A stretch of DNA of 64,000 bases from Haladaptatus sp. DJG-WS-42. Lineage in GTDB: Archaea > Halobacteriota > Halobacteria > Halobacteriales > Halococcaceae. This document shows, in pieces, positions 24,685 through 33,740 of this stretch. The notes beneath the pieces are model-generated. The model was given only the letters and a program-made list of their open reading frames with translations, was not told where the DNA came from and did not search any database. Position 1 is the stretch's first letter. The number at the start of each line of letters is the position of its first letter. Both the position numbers and the translations under genes were made by a program. The stretch covers positions 1,914,422 through 1,978,421 of the forward strand of contig NZ_CP147243.1 of NCBI RefSeq assembly GCF_037198285.1, given 5' to 3'.

Positions 24685-25704
24685 ATGTTACTGTGTATGG
24701 GCGCAGAGGCCAGGTCTGATGAACTCTGTACACAAATACAGAACTGTAGCCAAGATCGGTTTGAGGAGTATATTGCTGAGCTTTGGAACGCACGAGGATG
24801 GCAGACTGAACTCTCACCGCTCGAAAACAACAACGGTAGAGAAATCATCGCAAAAAAGCCGGATGGGGTTCCTCCGAAAAAAATAGCAATTTGGCCGAAA
24901 CAACCTGGCCACGGGGACCAGATTGAACTGGAACTCATTCAGCAGTATTACGAACTGAAACAAGCAGATGCAACATTCAATGAGATTGTAGTTATCACGC
25001 CCAAGTCATTCACTCCAGCCTCGATAGACTGGGCGAATGAAAATGGCGTAAGATTGGTGAATGGTCGCTTTCTTGTGAACCTCACGAATGAACTGCAATC
25101 AGCAGATTTCATTCACCAGCTTGAGCCCATCGGTAATGTCGCTCACCCTCCACAGACGGAGCCATCAGACACAACTCACTTTCCCCGCGGAGAAGCGTTG
25201 AACTCACCGAATCGAAAAGTGAAAATCGTTGCCGTGTTGGGTGTATTTTCCGGCGTTGGTGTACTTGTAGGTCCGTGGAATACGGCGGTTGCGATTGATC
25301 TCTTTGGCGCGGGGATACTCCTAATTTCTGGATTGGTACTTTTCTACACGCTCTCTGCGTTCGATGTCCTCACCGCGGAGCAGCCACGCGAACCACAATC
25401 TCTCGCCGGTGGTGTGGTAACCGAGCAAAATAGCGTTGTGAAATACATTCCGTGGGATGATCGACCACCAGTTGAGTTCGATGCGTTCGACGATCTCCCA
25501 ACGCAAAGACAACAAGCGATTACCTATGCGGTACTCGATCAGCGATTTGATCATGAACTCTCCAATGTCTCGCGTGGATACGTCCCTAACGCAGTTGAAT
25601 CCGCAGGTGGTGAGTTCATTTCTGCATATTTATTTGCTGTCCACGACAGGCGACCGGAAAACACGTACCCTGAATCTGACGGTCTTTGCGAATCCGACCA
25701 GTGA
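24685..25704 (+). CDS. Mrr-like nuclease-fold protein with two membrane helices
   Basis: 339 residues. Residues 26-135 resemble the Mrr restriction-endonuclease fold: FEEYIAELWNARGWQTELSP, GREIIAKKPDG, then IAIWPK, and VVITPKSFTPASIDWANENG, VRLVNGRFLVNL. In active Mrr the motif is D ... Q-x-K; here it reads E53 and W-P-K (70-72), so activity is uncertain. Two membrane helices follow at about 180-200 and 208-232, and then a soluble C-terminal domain of about 100 residues. It might act in defence or in membrane-linked DNA processing. It lies in an AT-rich, relic-rich stretch. ATG 24697 is an equally possible start. Confidence 0.7.
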   Translation: MLLCMGAEARSDELCTQIQNCSQDRFEEYIAELWNARGWQTELSPLENNNGREIIAKKPDGVPPKKIAIWPKQPGHGDQIELELIQQYYELKQADATFNEIVVITPKSFTPASIDWANENGVRLVNGRFLVNLTNELQSADFIHQLEPIGNVAHPPQTEPSDTTHFPRGEALNSPNRKVKIVAVLGVFSGVGVLVGPWNTAVAIDLFGAGILLISGLVLFYTLSAFDVLTAEQPREPQSLAGGVVTEQNSVVKYIPWDDRPPVEFDAFDDLPTQRQQAITYAVLDQRFDHELSNVSRGYVPNAVESAGGEFISAYLFAVHDRRPENTYPESDGLCESDQ

Positions 25705-26240
25705 AAACGTGTTGGAATGTTGCTGGAGGGGGTGAGCGTCGATAATCGTCAGGTTGCACGGTTTTTGTGAAGGAGGGTTCTGATTACACGATATGAAAAG
25801 ATGCCTTTGAGTGAGGTGTGGATAGGGGAGACGTAAACCCTGTGAACCAACAATGGAATACGCAGAGCCGACGTCATGAATGACACTGACTCTCTCGGTG
25901 ATGCTATCTTGCACACTGACAATATCCCTCAATTCTTTTGTCACTTACTGCACAATAATTATAACTAATTTTGACATTTTATGCATGATTCCTCGCCAAT
26001 ATACATTCCCAATCACATGTTTGTGCTGTCACCTTCGAGAAACTCTGAAAATCTCACAATAACCATACTATTCTAACATTTGTGTGTTGTCCAACGTCTA
26101 GCTAAATTTTTCTCTTCCACAGTCGTATACCAACCTATTTCGCATATTGTTGAATCTTCTTAGAATTTGTAAATAACAAAAATATGCTAATATTGCTGGA
26201 TTGAACACTCATAATAACATATACTAACTAATTCACAAAT
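25705..26240. other. AT-rich intergenic stretch
   Basis: About 540 bases with low GC and no supported gene on either strand. Frames present are short and lack codon bias. It separates the Mrr-like gene from the structured element at 26241. Confidence 0.45.
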
Positions 26241-26395
26241 ACCCATGACCGATTAGAAACTCATGGGTGAAAGTGCCACGGCGGGCTATGTGGTGACCAC
26301 CTAAGAGCTGTCATCCAACATTTCCTACGGTGGAAGTCGCAAGCTGCGCACCACGCCACTACCTACCCTTCGTGGTTGCTTTTGAGAGACGGATT
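26241..26395. repeat. Structured non-coding element with 8-bp hairpin
   Basis: ACCCATGA (26241-26248) and TCATGGGT (26261-26268) are perfect arms around a 12-base loop. Next to it is a GC-rich island in AT-rich DNA that can pair again: ACCACG near 26350 with CGTGGT near 26371, and a GGTGACCACC dyad near 26292. It looks like an end of an IS200/IS605-type element, where subterminal hairpins and guide-type RNAs occur, or like a stable small RNA. No transposase or TnpB frame is next to it. Confidence 0.4.
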
Positions 26396-26397
26396 GC

Positions 26398-26931
26398 CTA
26401 TTCAACGACTGTAACCGTGGCTTGTATCCGGCGCCAATACTGGTTTGGCTCGCTCTCTAACGACGAGTAGTTACTCGCCCACCTTGCGAGAATGTAAAAC
26501 CGCGCCAGTGGTTCGTCTGCTGCAGTTACAGCGGTTACCTCAAGACGATCAACATCCCATCGTTCATTGATCGAAGCCGCAAACGCAGCGCCTATTGGGC
26601 CTGTATCGAGTGAGTCATCTTCTACCGAGGTGTTTTCTGGGACATAGCGAAGAAGGACAGTTCCGTCTGTGTGCTCTAATCCCGTAACGTGGACGTCTGA
26701 ATCCAGCAATTCGTGGTAAAATGTGGGTTCGTGTTTGCTAAGATCCATCGACTGTCTGTCGGTGGTTGGTTCTGCTGTGGTAGTTGTATTCGTGCTTTTC
26801 CCTGGAACGGAAATCGGCGTTGCTTCTTCAAACTCTCGGGGAAGCGTCTCCGCTGAATTTATCGGGCCGAGACACCCGGAAATTGTTCCAAGGCCGATTC
26901 CAACGGCTGTGAGGTAGTGGCGTCGATTCAC
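26398..26931 (-). CDS. Haloarchaeal lipoprotein, function unknown
   Basis: 177 residues. MNRRHYLTAVGIGLGTISGC is a short twin-arginine-like signal with lipobox. A Thr-rich spacer follows. The mature domain (FYHELLDSDVHVTGLEHTDG, VLLRYVP, SINERWDVDRLEVTAV, FYILARWA) matches a common fold of small haloarchaeal lipoproteins, resembling DUF8159 from memory. It is likely tethered to the outer face of the membrane. Nothing nearby explains its job. Confidence 0.75.
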   Translation of the reverse strand: MNRRHYLTAVGIGLGTISGCLGPINSAETLPREFEEATPISVPGKSTNTTTTAEPTTDRQSMDLSKHEPTFYHELLDSDVHVTGLEHTDGTVLLRYVPENTSVEDDSLDTGPIGAAFAASINERWDVDRLEVTAVTAADEPLARFYILARWASNYSSLESEPNQYWRRIQATVTVVE

Positions 26932-27290
26932 AAAATGTTCTATTCACAGACACGAATAATAATTGCGGTTTTTCTTACAAATCAACAAATTAAAATAAAG
27001 TTTATTGACAACATTCGCCCGAAAATGGGAAAATAAATCATATTCTAGACAGTTAATTTTATTAATTTAGCTGGCGGAACTCAGGCCAAATTTCTGCCTT
27101 TTCCAGAGTAATTGTGAATCTTCGCGGTACGAGAATGTGTTTTTATCTCCTCAACACCACCTGTGATTCCCAACCAGAATTTTAGATATGAATATTGTCA
27201 ATTTTCACGAAACTAAATAACCCGTATTTGACTGTTTACCATTCCAGACGGTGGCATGAGACGTGTCTGTCGCCTTTCTTCAACCTCACT
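26932..27290. other. AT-rich intergenic stretch
   Basis: About 360 bases with strongly reduced GC and no supported gene. It contains the promoter of the lipoprotein gene and leads into the beta-helix relic. Confidence 0.4.
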
Positions 27291-27393
27291 CGAACAAACT
27301 ACAACCACGTCATCGATGTGGTGGACGACGTATGCGCAGACAACTCGAGCATTAAGTCCACCACGCCGATTTGAGAGGCGTAGGCAACGACAC
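27291..27393 (+). pseudogene. Relic of a second beta-helix gene
   Basis: One frame reads NYNHVIDVVDDVCADNSSIK, then STTPI and a stop. A shifted frame then gives GNDT. The intact gene at 22645 reads QYDRVIDMVDDAGADNSGDE, SITPILEEYAGNDT at the same place. The fragment is therefore a decayed paralogue of its N-terminal region, with at least one stop and one frameshift. The rest of the gene is gone. Confidence 0.6.
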
Positions 27394-27435
27394 GAGCAAA
27401 CGACGACTCACACACAGCAGTGGGAGCCAAACGGT

Positions 27436-28905
27436 CTACTCACTGTTTGCAGCCGGCAGCGTGAGTGTCACGATGGTTCCGGTCGGGTCGTTCGCTTCTA
27501 TCGAGACACTGCCTCCCACCTTGGTGACCAGCCAATTGACCATCCACAACCCCAGTCCGTGGCCGTGCAATAACGGTTCTTCGACGCCCCGCTTGAGCAC
27601 TTCTCGTTCCATCGTGGGAATCCCCGGGCCATCGTCGGCAACTCGAATGTGAACCCGATCGGCGTCGGCTTTCGAGATACTGACCTCGACACGTGGCGCC
27701 CCAGCAGTCGTATGCACGAGCGCGTTTTCGAGCAGTTCTCTGAGCGCCATTTCGAGGGCTTGTTCATTTCCTTGCACACCATCCGCGGTGGCATTGACGG
27801 TGATCGACGCCGCTGGATACTGCTCTGAGAACGTCGCGACGAGGGCGTTCACAATCGGGGCGACTTCCACGTCGTCCATCGGCGGGCCACGTTGGAGGGC
27901 GTGACTCACTCTTCTAGCATTCTCTGACATGTCAAACAGTGCTTCTGTATGCTTGTGTATCTCTCCGAGTGACTCTTGGGCGTCTTCGAGCGAGAACGAC
28001 GCCGTATCGGCGAGTCGGTCTTCGAGTGGTTCGAGCGCGCTGAGGTCGTCTCGAAGCAACTCTGCATAGCCCATCACCACACCGAGTGAATTTCGAATGT
28101 TGTGCCTGAGCACCCGGTTCAACACCATGAGCCGTTGATTTCGGATCTTTTGGTCGGTGATATCGCGAATGACGCCCCGCAACACTTCGCTGTCACCACG
28201 TTGTCTTATTTCTCCTTGCGTATGCACCCATCTCTCACGGCCTTTTTCGGTGATTAAACGGACTTCGATACTGTACGGTTCGCCAGAGTCAAGACACCGG
28301 TTTACCACGTTTTCGACGAGCGGCCTGTCGTCGGGATGGTAGAACTCGATGGCTTCATCGAGTACCGGTTCGTAATCGGATTCGACCTCGTGTATCCGTT
28401 TGGTTCCCGCCGTCCACCGAAGGTCGTCGGTCCCGGTCTCCAGTTCCCACCCACCAATCTCGGAGAGGATCTCCGTCTCAGCGATATAATCGCCGAGCCG
28501 CTTGAACTCTCGGTACCGGCGTTTTCGTTCTGAAACGTCTTGTCCAACCCCCGTCAGTCGCTGTGGGCCATCCGCCGCATCAAATTCGACGATTCCTTGG
28601 GCCGCAATCCAGCGCGTTGCGTCAGTTGCTAAGCGAAACTCGGTTCTGTATTCGCCCGTCTCTTGGAGCGCGGTCTCGAAGTCGTTTGCAACCGCAGCTT
28701 GGTCTGCCGGGTGCACCTGGCTGATGAACTCGTCGACCTCGGTAATCTCCTCAAATATCGACTGTGACTGCGGATAGAGGGTTATTTCATCTTCAGGGAT
28801 GTTCCAATCCCAGACGACGGTCTCCGTGGCTTTGAGCGCATATTCGACAACCGAGTGCTCCTCAGACACTCGGGTATCCGCGTCCCCATCCCCATTGCGA
28901 GTCAT
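27436..28905 (-). CDS. PAS-domain sensor histidine kinase
   Basis: 489 residues, cytoplasmic. Two PAS domains of the PAS_3 type lie at about 20-125 (TETVVWDWNIPEDEITLYPQ) and 140-265 (SEIGGWELETGTDDLRW). The histidine region VLNRVLRHNIRNSLGVVMGY is near 270-290. The ATPase has ELLENALVHT, DDGPGIP and GHGLGLWMV. No membrane segment is seen, so the signal is probably cytoplasmic. No partner receiver gene is adjacent. It lies between the relic region and the pilus operon. Confidence 0.92.
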   Translation of the reverse strand: MTRNGDGDADTRVSEEHSVVEYALKATETVVWDWNIPEDEITLYPQSQSIFEEITEVDEFISQVHPADQAAVANDFETALQETGEYRTEFRLATDATRWIAAQGIVEFDAADGPQRLTGVGQDVSERKRRYREFKRLGDYIAETEILSEIGGWELETGTDDLRWTAGTKRIHEVESDYEPVLDEAIEFYHPDDRPLVENVVNRCLDSGEPYSIEVRLITEKGRERWVHTQGEIRQRGDSEVLRGVIRDITDQKIRNQRLMVLNRVLRHNIRNSLGVVMGYAELLRDDLSALEPLEDRLADTASFSLEDAQESLGEIHKHTEALFDMSENARRVSHALQRGPPMDDVEVAPIVNALVATFSEQYPAASITVNATADGVQGNEQALEMALRELLENALVHTTAGAPRVEVSISKADADRVHIRVADDGPGIPTMEREVLKRGVEEPLLHGHGLGLWMVNWLVTKVGGSVSIEANDPTGTIVTLTLPAANSE

Positions 28906-29067
28906 ATCCGCTGTTTGTCATTGAAACTGTATTAATCTGGTTGCCTAATTGTGATGTCTGCTCGAAACCCCCTGCTCGCTGCAAAGCTGCCGTTTTCACA
29001 CACCTCTCTATAGAGTTCACCGGGAATTGCACCGCCAGCGTGACCGGTTGGGCGATGGCCGACCAAC

Positions 29068-29583
29068 CTACGCTTCCGATACCACAATCGTCACGTCTGT
29101 CACCCCTCGCGCTGTCGTCACCGTCACGTCGAAGGCCACAGCGACGAGGTGCGTTTCACCTGCTCGCTGCTGAACCACAACACCACGACGTGCCTCACAC
29201 GACCCGAACTGTCGGTTCGGCCCGCCCGGACAGTTCGCTGCTGCCCACGACGTAGCGACGGTCTGGTTCGTGGAGATTTCGTAGGCCGTGCCTTTCTCGA
29301 CGCGGGACGCTTCGAGGGTTCTGCGGGTCGGCCTGAGTCGGTCGTGGATGGTTTCGACCGCCGCTTCGCGCGACTGCCAATCGTAGCGCTGTGGAATGTC
29401 CTCGCGTGCGGTTGCCACCGCACGGGAGAGGACGTGTTCTGCGTTTTCGGTCGGTGCGTCGTAATCATTGCTCGCCGCGACGTCGGGATGGTAGCCAAGT
29501 TGGAGGTAGGCAAACACCACGGGAACAAGCGCTACGGCGAGGAGTGCAGCGGCGGCGAGCACCATCTGCCCGCGTCGAGTCAT
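29068..29583 (-). CDS. Pilus-operon pilin-like protein 5
   Basis: 171 residues. MTRRGQMVLAAAALLAVALV is a basic Arg-Gly-Gln start followed by a hydrophobic helix, as in class III or pilin-like leaders. The rest is predicted to be outside the membrane, with a cysteine pair (NCPGGPNRQFGSCEARRG) and a C-terminal beta strand run ending VTDVTIVVSEA. It is the last gene of the seven-gene operon; its start overlaps the previous stop by four bases. A minor pilin or assembly subunit is the likely role. Confidence 0.75.
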   Translation of the reverse strand: MTRRGQMVLAAAALLAVALVPVVFAYLQLGYHPDVAASNDYDAPTENAEHVLSRAVATAREDIPQRYDWQSREAAVETIHDRLRPTRRTLEASRVEKGTAYEISTNQTVATSWAAANCPGGPNRQFGSCEARRGVVVQQRAGETHLVAVAFDVTVTTARGVTDVTIVVSEA

Positions 29584-29993
29584 ACGTACCACACCCACAT
29601 CGTCACGTCGCCGTTTGCCGTCGTAACGGTTGCCTCCCCGACAGCGACGCCTGCAGGTTTCCGATACCCAACTGCGCCGTGTGGCGTCTCCACTCGATAC
29701 ATCAGATTATCCGGAAGAATGCGTTCGACACGCCGTTCGAGCGCGTTGCGCTCGCGGCCGAACGACCCAGCCGAGGCCACGACTTCTGCGAGACGTGTCG
29801 TTCCCTGATGGCGGGGTGCTTCGCCCGCGAGGACAGTCGTTGCGTCTTCTGCATACAGATCGAGTTGTGTCTCACGAGCGGCTGGCTGGGGGACGTCCAG
29901 TACGAACCCCATGGAGACGGCAAGGACGAGCACCACGCCGATGCCAGCTTCCACCGCCGAGAGCGACAACTGACCGCGGGTCGGCTCACGCAT
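29580..29993 (-). CDS. Pilus-operon pilin-like protein 4
   Basis: 137 residues. MREPTRGQLSLSAVEAGIGV opens with the Arg-Gly-Gln pattern and a single hydrophobic helix (AGIGVVLVLAVSMGFVLDV). The external domain has GSFGRERNALERRVERILPD and ends GDVTMWVWYV. It overlaps both neighbours by a few bases. The role is inferred from the operon. Confidence 0.75.
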   Translation of the reverse strand: MREPTRGQLSLSAVEAGIGVVLVLAVSMGFVLDVPQPAARETQLDLYAEDATTVLAGEAPRHQGTTRLAEVVASAGSFGRERNALERRVERILPDNLMYRVETPHGAVGYRKPAGVAVGEATVTTANGDVTMWVWYV

Positions 29994-30663
29994 CGACAGT
30001 CACCACCAATTGCGCCTTCGTGGTTTGGGTCGGGTACGAAGTCACTTCGACACTCCCCGGCGGAAGCTGACCAGTCGCTTCAAATTGGAGTGTCGTCGTT
30101 TCGAACCGAGAGGTAGTGACCGTCATCGTCCCCGTCAACCCAGTTTCGTTTGCGAGCACGACCCGGTCGTTGACCCGAACTACAGTGATGTTCGTCGCAG
30201 GCGGTGGCGTCAAGTGGATGGTCACCTCGCCAGTTCGACGGGGAAGTGTCACTTGATTCGACCGCGTCAAATCAGGCGTCACCGTCACCGACTGGGTTTG
30301 CTCTATAAGCACGATACGTCGAATCGTTTCTCCGCCAGTTGGGTCACCGTGCTCAACGAGCGTTTCGCCGTCCAGTTGTATTCGGATGGCGTGCCCCTGC
30401 GTCACAGGATATTCCTCCTGCAGGATTTCAGGAGTGAGTTCCCCACTGCTCGTGCGATTAATCACATTCTCGCGGGTCGTGAGCATCGACGCATCGTCTA
30501 CGAGCCGTTCTGAGAGTGAAACGGCGAGTCGTCGCTCGGCTGCGTCGCGGTCTGCACTGGCAAATGCGCCGTCTGCGAGCGTGAAACTGAGCCCAGCAGT
30601 TGCGGTCAACGCGATGAGGGCAACGGCGAGTGCGGGCAGGTTCGCCTGTCCCCTCGTGGTCAT
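29986..30663 (-). CDS. Pilus-operon pilin-like protein 3
   Basis: 225 residues. MTTRGQANLPALAVALIALT starts with Arg-Gly-Gln and one hydrophobic helix, then the external region begins (DGAFASADRDAAERRLAVSL). The C-terminal half is beta-rich (TRSNQVTLPRRTGEVTIHL, ITVVRVNDRVVLANETGL). The frame is open upstream, but ATG 30663 places the leader correctly and overlaps the preceding stop by four bases. Confidence 0.78.
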   Translation of the reverse strand: MTTRGQANLPALAVALIALTATAGLSFTLADGAFASADRDAAERRLAVSLSERLVDDASMLTTRENVINRTSSGELTPEILQEEYPVTQGHAIRIQLDGETLVEHGDPTGGETIRRIVLIEQTQSVTVTPDLTRSNQVTLPRRTGEVTIHLTPPPATNITVVRVNDRVVLANETGLTGTMTVTTSRFETTTLQFEATGQLPPGSVEVTSYPTQTTKAQLVVTVDA

Positions 30664-31109
30664 GGTAACACCTCCGTCAACCGAACGCGAAGCCCGCCGG
30701 GTGCGTCTTCGACGACGAGAGCTGTCTCGTCCGTACTTCGCCACGTACCAGACACCGAGACGACGCGGTCGGGAAGGGCAAGGCGTGCTTTCCCGTCGAT
30801 GTTTTCGTTCGGATGCAGCAAGACAAGGGATTCGTTTGCGGCCCGAATCTCGTACTGCTCGCCACGAATCGTCTGGGGAATTGAGACAGTTTGGCGATGT
30901 TGTACGGTCGTTGCGGCCGGTGGAATCGATTGCTCAACGCGCTGAGTTGCGCTTGCGAGGACGCGTTCGCCCACTTCTGCTCCGGCCGCGGTTCGATACT
31001 CGGGCACTGCCCCTGCATAGAGCGTGGTTGTCAGCAGGCCGATGTAGAGCGCCACCAACCCGACTTCGAACACCTTGCCCACGACGGGCGTCACCGCCCG
31101 ACTATCCAT
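30660..31109 (-). CDS. Pilus-operon pilin-like protein 2
   Basis: 149 residues. MDSRAVTPVVGKVFEVGLVA matches the archaeal pilin-type N-terminus (RAV-x-PV-V/I-G), with a hydrophobic helix after it. The external part has an antiparallel beta pattern (TVQHRQTVSIPQTIRGEQYE, ALVVEDAPGGLRVRL). The start overlaps the previous gene by eight bases. Confidence 0.78.
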   Translation of the reverse strand: MDSRAVTPVVGKVFEVGLVALYIGLLTTTLYAGAVPEYRTAAGAEVGERVLASATQRVEQSIPPAATTVQHRQTVSIPQTIRGEQYEIRAANESLVLLHPNENIDGKARLALPDRVVSVSGTWRSTDETALVVEDAPGGLRVRLTEVLP

Positions 31110-31827
31110 TGTCCACCTCAAGACGCATGTCGTGGACGATGAGATAGGCAGTTCTGCGTCCGGGGAACTCCGCGACGACGCTCTCTGTGCCATCGCCATC
31201 GAAATCGGTTCGTGACACAGTCGCGTTCTGTTCGGTGAAATACCGCTCCCACGCACCGGGCGTAGCGGTCTCGATTGCGACGCGGTAGGTCCCGTTTCCG
31301 AGCGCCATCCGATTGTGCGAAACGGTGGTTTCGACAGTGACGCGCGCCCCGCCACTCGCACCAATTGAGCGTGCAGACCCGTTCAACTTCGGCGCGCCCA
31401 CAACGAGCACACCACCGTTTTCAGACGCCGTGAGCGGCGGTGGCCGGTACAGATTCGCGTTCCCCCGAGTGCCTTGCACGATGGCTCCAGCGAGGAAGGC
31501 AACGCGTTTATCTTCGGTTTCAAAGACGAGTGCATCCACGGGTACCTGTGCGATGACGCCTGATTCGTTCAGTACGCGAAGTTCTCTCGTCGCTGGCCCG
31601 AGTGTGCCGTCGCTGAACGACAGGTGTCCCCGGTGTGCGCCGGTCGTTTCGATAGGCCGGAGTGAGTCGTCCATCTCAGCTGCGACGCGGGTTGCATCGG
31701 CGTGTGCAGCGTTGCCGTCGATGACCGCTCCGATGCTTGCAGTGAGGACGCCGAGCGAGACAACGGTGATGCCGAGTAAGAGCGCCACGCCGACAACGGC
31801 CGACTGACCGCGGTCGCTCCCGCTCAT
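31102..31827 (-). CDS. Pilus-operon pilin-like protein 1
   Basis: 241 residues. MSGSDRGQSAVVGVALLLGI has the Arg-Gly-Gln-Ser-Ala-Val-Val-Gly leader typical of archaeal pilin-like proteins, with the hydrophobic helix extending to about residue 35. The external domain is about 200 residues and Gly/Ala-rich, with a long beta pattern (GARVTVETTVSHNRMALGNG). It follows PilC directly and overlaps it by four bases. It may be the major or the initiating subunit. Confidence 0.78.
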   Translation of the reverse strand: MSGSDRGQSAVVGVALLLGITVVSLGVLTASIGAVIDGNAAHADATRVAAEMDDSLRPIETTGAHRGHLSFSDGTLGPATRELRVLNESGVIAQVPVDALVFETEDKRVAFLAGAIVQGTRGNANLYRPPPLTASENGGVLVVGAPKLNGSARSIGASGGARVTVETTVSHNRMALGNGTYRVAIETATPGAWERYFTEQNATVSRTDFDGDGTESVVAEFPGRRTAYLIVHDMRLEVDNG

Positions 31828-33740
31828 ATCATCTGCGCTCCTGCGAAGACGAAGTAACAGATTGCAACGAGTGCGCCCGACTGGAGCAGCGCATCGTAGA
31901 AATCTCGGTTGGCGGTTCCCGCGAACCACCCGGACGCGAGCATCGTCGCCTGCGTCACGATGTAGAATCGTCGTCGGTCACGCGCCGGTTGCACCGCGTT
32001 TGGGTCGAGTGCGATACCTTGAGTTCCAGAAACGGAAGACAACTGGGCGAAGCCGTCGAGAACGTAGCCGTTCACCGCGACCATGATGCCGATGACGAGA
32101 AGCGCAGTCGTCCAGCCAACGGCCACATATACCATGAGTGCCGAACGGAGCGCGCGTTTCTCATGGTAGAGTCGACCGATTTCTGTCTGCAGTGTCTCGA
32201 ACACGTCTTCGGTGTCGCTGCCGACGCCGAGTGCACCCGTAACGAGGCCGATGGTTTGGTCTGCGAGCGGCGTTCCCACTCGCTCAACAAAGCGGTCGAG
32301 GGCTGCCCGCTGGAGGTCGCCTTCCTGGGTTTCTTCTGCCTCACTAATGCCACGGGTGGTGAGGTTGATGTTGAACGCAAGATCTTCTACGTCCGCTTGA
32401 AGCGCGCCGAGGTCGAGATCTCTGCTCACGCGGTCGATTGCCGCTGGAAACGGTCTGCCAAGCCCGACGTGACCGGACACGGCGTGGATAAAGTCTTTGA
32501 TTTCGCGGTCTTTGGCATCGTCCAGTCGCGCTCTGCGAAGCGCCACACCACCGACCGGAAGGCTGTAGGCGACGTATCCGAGGAGCACGACGTTTTCTGG
32601 CGCGTAGCCGAGCGACCAGAGGCCACCGGTCACGACTAGTGCAACGGGAAACCAGACGAGCGACGCGCTCGCCGGGTTTGTCGTCGCGGTTTTTAACATG
32701 GAGCCGATGGTGGGTGGCCGTTCGTACGTCGTCGATTGGCCGGGCGGTCGAATGCTGTTTACCAACACTGCAGCCCCTGCCCCAACGACGAGGACGAAGG
32801 CCGCACTCCCGTAGATGAACAGCGCACGAGGTGACACTAGCCCAATCGGCGTGTTCGTTGGCTGTGAGAATCCTGGCGCGAGCACGCTCATTACGGTGAG
32901 GATGATGACGAACAGCGCCGGGATGACGAGCAGGACAATGAACATCTCTGCGAGGAGTTCGAGAAAGCCGCTCGCCCGTTCGCGGGCACGGGCCTGCCGA
33001 TGCGAGAGCATCCGACTCTCCAAGCGAAGATAGCCTTGGAGTGCGTCCGTCCCCTGTGCGGCGTGTTCGCGAAATTTGACCAAGAAGGGTGAGAGCAGGT
33101 CGCGAGACGGCGTGTCTCTCGCAACCATCGCCAGTCCTTCGTCGAGACTACCAGTGAGTGAGGCTTTGTTCAGTGCCTTCCTGAACGCAACCGACGTTTC
33201 GCCGTAGGCGTCCTGATTTGCCACCTTGTGGAGCATCATCCGCCCGCCATCGCTCCCCGAGGAGAGTGCCCGCAGATACCGGACTGCACCGGGAAGCGTC
33301 TGCTCGATGTTGGTTCGTCGGGCGCTCGCCGCCCAGTGGAGGTAGAGGCCACCGAAGATGACCGTCGAGCGCTTTCCGAGTCCGCCAACGAGCACCCCAA
33401 CACCGAGTGCGATGTACTGGCGAGGAATCGGGGGAACAGTGACACGATTGAGCACCGGGAGTCCCTGATGGACGAAGCTCCCGATACTGGTGAGCAGTGC
33501 GTCGGGAACCGCGAGGAGCACGACGCTCGTCCAGAGCACGAGTGCGCCGAATACGACCCACGACAGGCCGTACACGCGGGCGAGGTACACGTCGAAGCTG
33601 GTTCGGAGGTCGGTTCCACGGTAGCGTTTGCGGTCGCGTTCGTGTCGAGAGTGGTCTGCGTGTCTGGAAAACAGTGCGTACAGCCCGCGGTCGAACACCG
33701 AAAGTGACCGCCCGCGTGGTTCATCAGTCGCCACTGCCAT
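31824..33740 (-). CDS. pilC: Type IV pilus membrane platform protein PilC (TadC/FlaJ family)
   Basis: 638 residues. Two T2SSF domains are arranged in tandem, with about seven to nine membrane helices. The first domain contains LPGAVRYLRALSSGSDGGRM and SLTGSLDEGLAMVARDTPSR; the second contains AVSGHVGLGRPFPAAIDRVS. It forms the inner-membrane base that couples the PilB motor to pilin insertion. The start overlaps the PilB stop by 17 bases. The double-domain form is normal for haloarchaeal PilC proteins. Confidence 0.9.
   Translation of the reverse strand: MAVATDEPRGRSLSVFDRGLYALFSRHADHSRHERDRKRYRGTDLRTSFDVYLARVYGLSWVVFGALVLWTSVVLLAVPDALLTSIGSFVHQGLPVLNRVTVPPIPRQYIALGVGVLVGGLGKRSTVIFGGLYLHWAASARRTNIEQTLPGAVRYLRALSSGSDGGRMMLHKVANQDAYGETSVAFRKALNKASLTGSLDEGLAMVARDTPSRDLLSPFLVKFREHAAQGTDALQGYLRLESRMLSHRQARARERASGFLELLAEMFIVLLVIPALFVIILTVMSVLAPGFSQPTNTPIGLVSPRALFIYGSAAFVLVVGAGAAVLVNSIRPPGQSTTYERPPTIGSMLKTATTNPASASLVWFPVALVVTGGLWSLGYAPENVVLLGYVAYSLPVGGVALRRARLDDAKDREIKDFIHAVSGHVGLGRPFPAAIDRVSRDLDLGALQADVEDLAFNINLTTRGISEAEETQEGDLQRAALDRFVERVGTPLADQTIGLVTGALGVGSDTEDVFETLQTEIGRLYHEKRALRSALMVYVAVGWTTALLVIGIMVAVNGYVLDGFAQLSSVSGTQGIALDPNAVQPARDRRRFYIVTQATMLASGWFAGTANRDFYDALLQSGALVAICYFVFAGAQMI

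Noticed and set aside
21540-27435. Idea that the AT-rich stretch is an integrated virus
   Set aside because: No integrase, capsid, terminase or replication gene and no tRNA attachment site is visible; relics and accessory genes alone do not support a provirus.
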